Shown: piece after piece, positions 7,991-14,413 of the stretch
Numbering within the stretch: position 1 is the stretch's first letter
How the letters are laid out: each line of letters opens with the position of its first letter
Source of the DNA: a virus
Direction: 5' to 3' (one strand)
DNA length: 36,318 nt
IMG/VR virus record: IMGVR_UViG_3300037324_000037
Coordinates: 1 to 36,318 of that record
Position numbers and translations under genes: made by a program
Notes under the pieces: model-generated
Seen by the model: only the letters and a program-made list of their open reading frames with translations
Told to the model about the DNA's origin: nothing
The model's database searches: none

Positions 7991-8566
7991 TTAGCGCAGG
8001 AACCACTCTCGGCTGGGCCACACAACAGGCTGGTCGGCCTGCGATGCCACGTATGCAAACGCCCGATCGCCAGGGCTTACGCTCTGCTGGTCGGCATGGC
8101 TCGTGGTGAGCGGGCTGCCGCGCAGCAGATCCACAGCGGTGCTCTCGGCCGTGGCGGTTACGCGGCAGGTGTCGCCGTCCTCGCTGATGCCCATGGTGTC
8201 GCCACGGCCCACCCAGTCAAGTGGTGCATCAACGATCTGCCCGGTTGCGGCGCTGAGCACCGCGGTGCGGATCGTGATGGGTGTGCCGGGCCATTCGCTC
8301 GCATCGTCCAAAGCCAGCGAAATAGACGCGGCAGACGCGCCCGACAGGGTGAATTGCAGGCCTTTGACTTCGCCGGGGCTGTCTTCAATGGCAGATATGT
8401 CGCCTAGGCCCGATGCGCCTTGGTAAATGATGCCGTCCCAGGTCAGATTCCAGTTGCTTGAATTTAGCGCAAGCGTACCGCCGGGGAATTGCAGCAGGAT
8501 CAATTGCACCAGCATCACCTCGGGCTGTGCCAGCGCGGCCAGGGTGGGGGAGGATAGGCTGCGCAT
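7991..8566 (-). CDS. Tail tip / baseplate hub protein (191 aa)
   Basis: A 191-aa protein beginning MRSLSSPTLAALAQPEVMLVQLILLQFPGG and later WDGIIYQGASGLGDISAIEDSPG. This phrase is typical of minor tail proteins between TMP and J in siphophages (the DUF2163/gpL-like position). The C-terminal part holds WVGRGDTMGISEDGDTCRVTATAESTAVDLLRG and HADQQSVSPGDRAFAYVASQ. It is probably a distal tail or hub subunit. The start overlaps the upstream stop by one base (8566). No enzymatic motif is visible. Confidence 0.78.
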   Translation of the reverse strand: MRSLSSPTLAALAQPEVMLVQLILLQFPGGTLALNSSNWNLTWDGIIYQGASGLGDISAIEDSPGEVKGLQFTLSGASAASISLALDDASEWPGTPITIRTAVLSAATGQIVDAPLDWVGRGDTMGISEDGDTCRVTATAESTAVDLLRGSPLTTSHADQQSVSPGDRAFAYVASQADQPVVWPSREWFLR

Positions 8567-9801
8567 CAGATCACCCGCTCGACAAAATCAAGCGTCACGC
8601 CCTCGGCATAGCCGCCCACGTAGCGTACCGCCGGGGTGCTGGCGAGGCGAAACGGCGCGGTCGGGCGGTCAAGCGTGACCGGGCGCACGATGTCTGCGGC
8701 GCGGGTGACGGAGGCTGTGGTGGTGGGGATGTAGCTGGTGGGGAAAGAGCCTAGTTCCAACTGCCAAGCTCCAAAAGTAGCAGCGCCGGTGGCATTTCCA
8801 AAAGTGCCCACCCCAAATCTAATAGAACCCCCACTAGTTGGTCCTGTTATAAATGTAATAGAGTACATCCCTGTTGCTACAATTTGTGTCGCATCCAGGG
8901 AAAGTACTCCTGTTGCATCAGCTAACCCAGCAACAGCTAGCACCGTTGATGCCCCTGACGTAATTAATGTATTGTCTTTATCAAAAAATACTGACACTGT
9001 ATAGGTTGTATTGGCTGCTAAATTCAAACCTAAGCTTAAGTATGAGCGCCCCAACACACTTTGCGTATGCTTAATTAGACTCTGTGATCCTGTCAATTGC
9101 CCAACGCCGGGAACAAGTTCTGTGCTGAAAGTCCCCGTGCCAAATCCAACAGTAAAGCCTGTGGGTATTGGAGCATCAGGAATGCTGCGCGGCAGAAGAT
9201 TCGTCCGAGCTTCCTCCACCAGCAACTGCCCGCCTTGATACCTCGGCACATTCACCCCTGCCGTGTGCACCACACCATCGTCATCAATAAAGGTTGCAGT
9301 GCTGGCGCGAGCAAGACCGGGCACGGCGCGGCGCAAGCGGTTGGTGAGCGGCACGGTCAGCAGGCCGTTGCTGTTCGCTGTGCAGTCTGCCGCGCAGCGC
9401 AGCAGCAGGCCATCAACGCCCAGCATGTCGCCCGCCAGCAGGGTGGCGCCTGCGGCGGTGGCGATCTGCAAAGTGGCGGCGCCTTGCGCGGCTGCGATCA
9501 CCAGGCCCGCGCTGCTTTGCGCTGTGCCCAGCGGCTGTGGTCGCCCGAAGTGGTACAGCTCGGTGTGGTTTGCTTGGCCGCGCATGGCTTCGACAAAGGC
9601 TTCTCGCTTCGCCGCGCGGTTGTGCTCGGTGGGCGGCAGATCAAGCGTGCAGCTCCAGCGGTCGTTGAGCATGTCGGTGACCTGCTCAGAGCCACCAAAG
9701 GGCGAGGCGAACGCGCGCTGGTTCGTTTGCAACGCAATCGAAAACGCGGCGGGCAAGAACGCCCGGCTGTCGCTGGCCACGGGGTAGACAACCAAGCTCA
9801 T
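8566..9801 (-). CDS. Distal minor tail protein with inserted carbohydrate-binding-like domain (411 aa)
   Basis: Residues 1-160 (FGGSEQVTDMLNDRWSCTLDLPP..., GDMLGVDGLL) and the final ~40 residues (DRPTAPFRLASTPAVRYVGGYAEGVTLDFVE) read as one conserved minor tail protein. Between them, residues about 163-370 form an extra module opening with LARASTATFIDDDGVVHTAG, then VPRYQGGQLLVEEARTNLL, and closing with TSYIPTTTASVTRAADIV. I recall that module from receptor-binding tail proteins, as a jelly-roll/carbohydrate-binding-type domain. The DNA of the insert (about 8.69-9.31 kb) is AT-richer than both flanks. The gene overlaps TMP by ATGA. Likely a tail-tip component displaying an accessory binding domain. 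Confidence 0.8.
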   Translation of the reverse strand: MSLVVYPVASDSRAFLPAAFSIALQTNQRAFASPFGGSEQVTDMLNDRWSCTLDLPPTEHNRAAKREAFVEAMRGQANHTELYHFGRPQPLGTAQSSAGLVIAAAQGAATLQIATAAGATLLAGDMLGVDGLLLRCAADCTANSNGLLTVPLTNRLRRAVPGLARASTATFIDDDGVVHTAGVNVPRYQGGQLLVEEARTNLLPRSIPDAPIPTGFTVGFGTGTFSTELVPGVGQLTGSQSLIKHTQSVLGRSYLSLGLNLAANTTYTVSVFFDKDNTLITSGASTVLAVAGLADATGVLSLDATQIVATGMYSITFITGPTSGGSIRFGVGTFGNATGAATFGAWQLELGSFPTSYIPTTTASVTRAADIVRPVTLDRPTAPFRLASTPAVRYVGGYAEGVTLDFVERVI

Positions 9802-11588
9802 GCCATGGCCCCACCGTAGCGTGAGCTGCGCTGTAGCTCACCCAAAATCTGCGCGCGCACAGTCTGCATGCCGGCCACCACATCGGCTTTGCTGGAAATG
9901 TCGCCGATTGAGGTCGGGATCGTGATGTTGTAGACGGTGCCGCCGGCTCGCTGGCCTTTGGTGTGATCCACCACCGTCTCGTTGGGGTGCACCATGGCCA
10001 TGAAGCCGCCGCGCCCGTCCATGCCGCCCGAGCGCGGGCCGGCTCCGGTGTAGCCGCCACCGTCAAAGCTGAAAAGCTTGCTGGTTAGGCCACTCAAGAT
10101 GCCACCACCTACACCAGCCTTGCCCAGCAGGCCGTCGGCAATTGATGTAGCCAAGCCGCTGCTCACGCGGGTAAAAACCACATTGGCCAGCGCATCGCCA
10201 AAGGCTCGGATCGGGTCTTTGGTGTCTCGAAATGCGTCGCTCAGGGCGCCCTTGACATCGCCATACAGCGTTTGGCTAAAGTCTTGAATGGCCAGCTCGT
10301 TGGCTCTGGCTGCGTCGGCTTCTGCTTGCAGGCGCTTTTCGTTTCTGTCTGCCAGGTAGTCATACCGGGCGTCGTCGAAGCCGCGCAGAAAGTCTTGGTG
10401 ATCGGCTTCCTGCTGCTCTTTTTCGCTGAGCAGTTTGCTGTTTAGATTCGATTTGTAGTCAAACGAGGCGTTGTCAAAGCCGCGTAGAAAAACCTGAAAG
10501 TCCTCTTCTGTTTTTTTGGATTCGGCAAACAGGCGCTGCGCCGCTTCCCGCTGCCGTTTTTCCTCTTCAGCCAGCCTCTTTTTTTCTTGGTCTGTGATGG
10601 GCGCCACAGGTGTGGGCACGGCAAGCGCAGGGTTCAGAAACCCACGCCCGCCACCGGCAGACGCTGGGCGCCCGGTGTCTGCTGCGTTGAATACCTGCCG
10701 GGCCTCGGCCAGTTGCTTTTTGGTGCTGGCTATCTGCTCTTGAAGGTTGCCCGCAAAGTTGAAGGGCCCGGCCTTGCGGCTTTCAAGCGCTTTGAGTTGC
10801 TTGTCCAGAGACAGCACATCTGACGCCAAACCCGCCAGAGACACCTTTTCCGGCAGGGCGAGAAGCGCTTTCAGCGCCTCATTCAACACCGGCAACAGGT
10901 TGTTTGCGATTTTGATGCCCAGCCCGCTGGCGGCTTCACCAATGCGGGTGAGGTTGTCGTTGAATTCGACCGCGGCGAGGCCAATGTCTGTGCTGATGAC
11001 CTGGCCGAATTTTTCAGCCTCAAGCCTGGCCGCGATCAGGGCAGCAGAGCCACCGGCGAGAAGCGGGATCAACTCGGGGCCGGCGCGCTCGCCGAGCAGC
11101 TTAGAGGCTGCTGCTGCGCGTTTGGCGGGCTCTTCAATACTGGCGATGACATCAGCAAACTCAAGCAGCAGTGCGTCGCTCGTTTTGGCTTTGCCGCCGG
11201 CGTCGTTGATGGCAATGCCAAGCTCGGCCAGCTTCTTGCCGCCGTCTGCGGCGTCTTTGCCAAGCTCGCGCAGCCCACGAGCCAGGGTGTTGTTGTCCAC
11301 ATCGTTGAGGCGCGCGGCGAAGGCCAGTGCGCTGATGGCCTCGGTGGTGACACCGGCGCGCTGCCCCAGCTTGGTCATCTCATCGGCGTAATCGGCGGTG
11401 CTGCGCACCACGTTTTTGATTGCCAAAAGGGCTGCTGTGGCGCCAATGCCAGTGATCAACCCAGCAACATTTCGCGCAGCCGCGCCCACGCCGCCGAGGT
11501 TTCTCTGCACAGAGTTGAGGCCGGCGGCGGTGCGGTCTTCGGCGGTGATCCGAATCCGGGCTTGTGAGGAAGCGTTACCGAGCAGCAT
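9798..11588 (-). CDS. Tail tape measure protein
   Basis: A 596-aa protein. The N-terminus has IRITAEDRTAAGLNSVQRNLGGVG, a common tape-measure start, and a hydrophobic segment GLITGIGATAALLAIKNVV near residues 43-61. Long Ala-rich helices follow, then a charged coiled-coil stretch (about 335-430: EEEKRQREAAQRLFAESKK, EKEQQEADHQDF). The C-terminus shows the tape-measure hallmark FDGGGYTGAGPRSGG...GGFMAMVHPNETVVDH. By the rule of about 0.15 nm per residue, a 596-aa measure predicts a tail near 90 nm. It lies directly after the frameshifted chaperone genes, as in lambda. Confidence 0.93.
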   Translation of the reverse strand: MLLGNASSQARIRITAEDRTAAGLNSVQRNLGGVGAAARNVAGLITGIGATAALLAIKNVVRSTADYADEMTKLGQRAGVTTEAISALAFAARLNDVDNNTLARGLRELGKDAADGGKKLAELGIAINDAGGKAKTSDALLLEFADVIASIEEPAKRAAAASKLLGERAGPELIPLLAGGSAALIAARLEAEKFGQVISTDIGLAAVEFNDNLTRIGEAASGLGIKIANNLLPVLNEALKALLALPEKVSLAGLASDVLSLDKQLKALESRKAGPFNFAGNLQEQIASTKKQLAEARQVFNAADTGRPASAGGGRGFLNPALAVPTPVAPITDQEKKRLAEEEKRQREAAQRLFAESKKTEEDFQVFLRGFDNASFDYKSNLNSKLLSEKEQQEADHQDFLRGFDDARYDYLADRNEKRLQAEADAARANELAIQDFSQTLYGDVKGALSDAFRDTKDPIRAFGDALANVVFTRVSSGLATSIADGLLGKAGVGGGILSGLTSKLFSFDGGGYTGAGPRSGGMDGRGGFMAMVHPNETVVDHTKGQRAGGTVYNITIPTSIGDISSKADVVAGMQTVRAQILGELQRSSRYGGAMA

Positions 11589-11591
11589 GTG

Positions 11592-11933
11592 TCACCTCTT
11601 GCGGTTGGCTTGCTCGCGCCACAGCTCCAGCGCGCGCCGCTCGATCACCTGTAGGGCGTCGAACACCTCGGGCCAATCGGCAGGTGGGATGCCGTGTGCT
11701 TCGCGCAGCACGCCCAGCGCCTCGTAGCGCAGGCCCACCACGCCGCTCATGCCCACATTCATCTGCGTGGATGCGGCTGCAAAGAGGCGCACCGCTGGCC
11801 AGTGCTCCGGCCACAGGTTGAGCGGGGGCGCGGCCAGCGGCGCCTCGGGTTTCAGTCCGAAGGCTGCCAGCGCGGTTTTCTGAGTTTGGGTGTCGGTACA
11901 TCCGTTGATCAGCCGGTTGGCAGCCTCTATGAG
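11592..11933 (-). CDS. Frameshift extension of the tail assembly chaperone (gpT-like part of gpG-T)
   Basis: This segment has no suitable start of its own; the frame extends upstream to 12131 only as a nonsense shadow of the gpG-like gene. It is reached by -1 slippage at 11933-11939 near the end of that gene, adding 113 residues (LIEAANRLINGCTDTQTQK... to LWREQANRKR). The fusion is 220 aa (107 + 113), analogous to lambda gpG-T. The T-like part would recruit tube protein to the tape measure. It contains a PADWPEVFDALQVIERRAL helix. Placement directly before TMP is the canonical one. Confidence 0.87.
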   Translation of the reverse strand, partial: LIEAANRLINGCTDTQTQKTALAAFGLKPEAPLAAPPLNLWPEHWPAVRLFAAASTQMNVGMSGVVGLRYEALGVLREAHGIPPADWPEVFDALQVIERRALELWREQANRKR

Positions 11934-12253
11934 TTTTTTCGTTTGGCCCTGGTCAACTCGAGCAAATAGCCGTCGCTGATCTCGAGGCGGGCGGGGGTGT
12001 AGGCCTCCAGCAGCTCGGCCAGCGCGGCGAAGCTGTAGGGCACAGGCTCGCCGTCTTTGCGCAAATCCCAGTCGGCAATTACTTGCTTCAGCGTTTCGGC
12101 GCTTGGGTCTGCCACATAGGCTTCGGTCCACTTGACCACCGCTGTGCGGGTTTTGTGGCGGAAGGTGAAGGTGACTTCAAGCGGCTGGGAAACGCCGGGC
12201 ACAGACAAGCCGATGGCGGCTTTGAAGGTGGGCGCGGGGGTAAGGTTGAACAT
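11927..12253 (-). CDS. Tail assembly chaperone (gpG-like)
   Basis: A 108-aa protein: MFNLTPAPTFKAAIGLSVPG, then beta strands (LEVTFTFRHKTRTAVVKW) and a helical C-terminus (AALAELLEAYTPARLEISDGYLLEL). It sits between the major tail tube gene and the tape measure, where lambda G is found, and ends in the slippery sequence. The zero-frame product would be made in excess over the 220-aa fusion. Both act during tail assembly by coating the tape measure and are absent from mature virions in lambda. Recognition rests on position, size and frameshift rather than sequence family. Confidence 0.87.
   Translation of the reverse strand: MFNLTPAPTFKAAIGLSVPGVSQPLEVTFTFRHKTRTAVVKWTEAYVADPSAETLKQVIADWDLRKDGEPVPYSFAALAELLEAYTPARLEISDGYLLELTRAKRKNS
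11933..11939 (-). promoter_or_regulatory. Programmed -1 ribosomal frameshift site (A AAA AAC)
   Basis: On the minus strand the gpG-like frame reads CGA AAA AAC TCA TAG. The heptamer A AAA AAC fits X XXY YYZ in the zero frame, and the stop follows two codons later. A -1 shift continues as CTC ATA GAG..., exactly the frame of the downstream segment. A downstream stimulatory structure was not worked out. Confidence 0.88.
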
Positions 12254-12262
12254 GCGCGCGCC

Positions 12263-13222
12263 TTACTTGGTGTAGATGATCAGGTCGTCGTTGCCGGCCA
12301 GGGGCACGCTGCCCAGCTCAAACCCGATCAAGCGCCGGCCGTTGACCTCTTGCTGGGTTGGGTTGCTCAGCTGCACAGCGGCCATGAACACGCCCACGAT
12401 GGTGCCCGCCGCGCTGCCGTGCTCAAGGCTCATGGAGCTGAGGGCGTTGGATTTCACAGCGGTCATCAGCGCCACCTGCTCGATGGCGGTGAGGTCCATC
12501 TGGATCGTGCCGGTGACAGCGCGGGCCGACAGGTCGATGAACTCCCCGCCAAGCAAGGGCGTGAACGAGACGGTATTCCCCAGGCTGAGCTCAAGCCCGC
12601 GCGAGGTGTAGGCCGTGCCGCTGGTGACAGCGCCCGTGGCGTAGGTGCCGCCCATGCGTAAATCGCCGGTGTTGGCGTCGGTGATGACAAGTGGTGCGCG
12701 GAAGGCTGTGAGGGTTACCGCAGGGTTGCTCACTGCGGTGTCGCCGCCATCCAGGCCCTGGAAAGTGAAGGCAAGCGTAGGCCGGTCCCCGACGCCAGCG
12801 CCCAGGGTGAAGGTGCCTTTTGCGCCGAGGAGCCGGTGGCGCACACCGTCATCAAAATAATAGATGCTGCAGCTCTTCTGGCTTGCCGGGCTGCCAGGGG
12901 CAAACTGGCGAAAGCCTGCTGCGCCGCTGCCAACGAAGCCACAGGCCTCGACCAGAGGACCCCAGGCGGGCGCTGTGCCAGCGGTGCCGCTGCCAGCCAG
13001 CTCCACCGTGAAGCTGACCTCTTTGAACGACGGGCCAGCCAGCTGCTCGTTGCCGCCGAAAAATGGCCGAAGCAGATCGCGATCGACGTTTTGCGCGTTG
13101 AGCGCGTTGATAGACACGTCGGACACCAACAGCGCGTTGGCCGCGCCGGTGGGCACCGAGTCTGTGCCCTCGGTGGTTTCGATCTTGGCCAATATGGCTG
13201 TGTTTCTGATGTAGCGGGTCAT
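12263..13222 (-). CDS. Major tail tube protein
   Basis: A 319-aa protein starting MTRYIRNTAILAKIETTEGTDSVPTGAANALLVSD, a start I recognise from siphophage tail tube proteins. It is rich in beta and turn sequence (SFKEVSFTVELAGSGTAGTAPAWGPLVEACGF, GAKGTFTLGAGVGDRPTLAFTFQGL). Its length is on the long side of the family; an Ig-like addition is not obvious. It should form the stacked hexameric rings of the non-contractile tail. The start overlaps the stop of the tail terminator gene by ATGA, and the chaperone gene follows after nine bases. Confidence 0.88.
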   Translation of the reverse strand: MTRYIRNTAILAKIETTEGTDSVPTGAANALLVSDVSINALNAQNVDRDLLRPFFGGNEQLAGPSFKEVSFTVELAGSGTAGTAPAWGPLVEACGFVGSGAAGFRQFAPGSPASQKSCSIYYFDDGVRHRLLGAKGTFTLGAGVGDRPTLAFTFQGLDGGDTAVSNPAVTLTAFRAPLVITDANTGDLRMGGTYATGAVTSGTAYTSRGLELSLGNTVSFTPLLGGEFIDLSARAVTGTIQMDLTAIEQVALMTAVKSNALSSMSLEHGSAAGTIVGVFMAAVQLSNPTQQEVNGRRLIGFELGSVPLAGNDDLIIYTK

Positions 13223-13659
13223 GGTGGATCCAGAGTGAGGGCGGCAGCCTGGTGCTGCACGGTCAGGGCGAGGGTGACGCTGGCCACCTGCTCGGCCTCT
13301 GCATCGAATTCGTAAGAGATTCGGGCCGGCGCCAGATCGAGCGCCAGCCCGCCGAGCGTTGGGTCTGCCACCAGGCGGGCATACACCGCAGACAGCAGCA
13401 CATCAACCGCCACATCTGGCGACTGCCCAGGCGCAGCGCGGGCAAAGCAAACCACTTCAATCTGCGATTCGAGGTTGATGGGGGCGCCCCGAATGGCCAG
13501 GCGTTCAAGCTCGGCGCTTTGCGGGGTGACTACCACGGCGGTGGTCCAGTCAGCAGAGATTGGCCGAACCCGGCTGCGGTGAATCTGCGCAGACACAGCA
13601 GGCGAGGCGGCCAGCGCGGCGACGATGGCGCCTGTGATCTGGGCAAAAACGGTGGCCAT
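13219..13659 (-). CDS. Tail terminator protein (gpU-like)
   Basis: A 146-aa protein: MATVFAQITGAIVAALAASP at the start, a central WTTAVVVTPQSAELERLAIRGAP, and EVVCFARAAPGQSPDVAVDVLLSAVYARLVAD. Size, the pattern of an N-terminal helix followed by mixed strands, and its place between the head-closure gene and the tube gene fit the tail terminator, which caps the tube and joins it to the head. Both boundaries overlap neighbours by one to four bases. Sequence identity to a named family was not established. Confidence 0.75.
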   Translation of the reverse strand: MATVFAQITGAIVAALAASPAVSAQIHRSRVRPISADWTTAVVVTPQSAELERLAIRGAPINLESQIEVVCFARAAPGQSPDVAVDVLLSAVYARLVADPTLGGLALDLAPARISYEFDAEAEQVASVTLALTVQHQAAALTLDPP

Positions 13660-13973
13660 CAGGCGGCCTTTTCCAGCACAAGCCGGGTCATTCCGGTGCC
13701 ATCTGGCTGGATCTCCACAATGGCCCAGGTGCGCGCGTTGATGTTGATCTGGCTGCCGTGCACGAGGTCTTGCAACAGCGCGCTTTGCACCAGGGCGGTG
13801 GGCCCGCTGGACTCGGCGAAGCCGCCGAGGGCGGGCTCATAGCCGTTGTCGAAGATGACCGGCAACGTGATCACCTCGCCGAACTTGGTGTTGGCGGTGG
13901 CCTGCGCGTTGGACAGGCGCCGCATGGTCGCATCGTTTACGCGCTGTTCGATGGCGGCAAAGGGGGCGAGCAT
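13659..13973 (-). CDS. Head-tail joining / head closure protein (gpFII-like)
   Basis: A 104-aa protein: MLAPFAAIEQRVNDATMRRLSNAQAT then FGEVITLPVIFDNGYEPALGGFAESSGP and INARTWAIVEIQPDGTGMTRLVLEK. The compact beta-rich C-terminal half and location after the capsid/decoration genes fit a connector protein such as lambda gpFII. The one-base overlap with the next gene (13659) implies coupling. Assignment is by size and synteny, with no catalytic motif. Confidence 0.68.
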   Translation of the reverse strand: MLAPFAAIEQRVNDATMRRLSNAQATANTKFGEVITLPVIFDNGYEPALGGFAESSGPTALVQSALLQDLVHGSQININARTWAIVEIQPDGTGMTRLVLEKAA

Positions 13974-14001
13974 GGCGATGCCTGGTTGACGCAGCGCGCG
14001 G

Positions 14002-14346
14002 TTAGGTGCCTGCTGGCAGGTAGCTGCCCAGCTTGATCTTCACCGTGGGCGATGGATTGGCGGCTGCAGCCACTGCAATGCCGACGCACACCTGCGAAGC
14101 TGCGGTGACGTTGACAGCAGCACTGCCGGGGATCCAAAACACCCGCGCGCCGACAGCGATGGCCAGGGCGCTGGTCTTGGCAATGTCCACGACGCCTTCG
14201 GTGATAAATTCGCCAGGGGTGTCGCTGGCCACGGCTGCGGTGGCAACGCCAAATAGGCCCGCGCCGGCCAGGAAGCCGACGCCAGAGGCCACGGCCACGT
14301 TGGGGGTGATGGTGAGCGTGTTGCCCGTCTGTACAAAGTTTCGCAT
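14002..14346 (-). CDS. DUF2190-type capsid-associated protein
   Basis: A 114-aa protein: MRNFVQTGNTLTITPNVAVASGVGFLAGAGLFGVATAAVA, then GEFITEGVVDIAKTSALAIAVGARVFW. This start and the 'AVGARVFW....VT' phrase match the DUF2190 family that commonly follows the major capsid gene, where it is a presumed decoration or stabilising protein. Here it lies directly downstream of the protease-capsid gene, separated by 67 bases that contain a stem-loop. It is small, beta-rich and Ala/Val/Gly-rich. Confidence 0.85.
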   Translation of the reverse strand: MRNFVQTGNTLTITPNVAVASGVGFLAGAGLFGVATAAVASDTPGEFITEGVVDIAKTSALAIAVGARVFWIPGSAAVNVTAASQVCVGIAVAAAANPSPTVKIKLGSYLPAGT

Positions 14347-14379
14347 GGGGGTGTTTCTCGTGTGATTTGGGGTGGATCA

Positions 14380-14406
14380 CAGAGACCGGCGCGGTGCCAG
14401 TCTCTG
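14380..14406 (-). promoter_or_regulatory. Stem-loop between capsid and DUF2190 genes
   Basis: CAGAGAC (14380-14386) pairs with GTCTCTG (14400-14406), and inside it GGC pairs with GCC around a GCGGT loop, with one mismatch between the two stems. It starts 28 bases after the stop of DUF2190's upstream leader region, upstream of the capsid stop at 14414 in genome coordinates but downstream of it in the mRNA. No U-tract follows, so it is more likely an mRNA-stability or processing element than an intrinsic terminator. Confidence 0.5.
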
Positions 14407-14413
14407 CAGGCAA

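Noticed and set aside
11592-12131. Stand-alone 179-aa gene before the tape measure
   Set aside because: Its N-terminal 66 residues are the out-of-frame shadow of the gpG-like gene; the real part is reached by -1 frameshifting.
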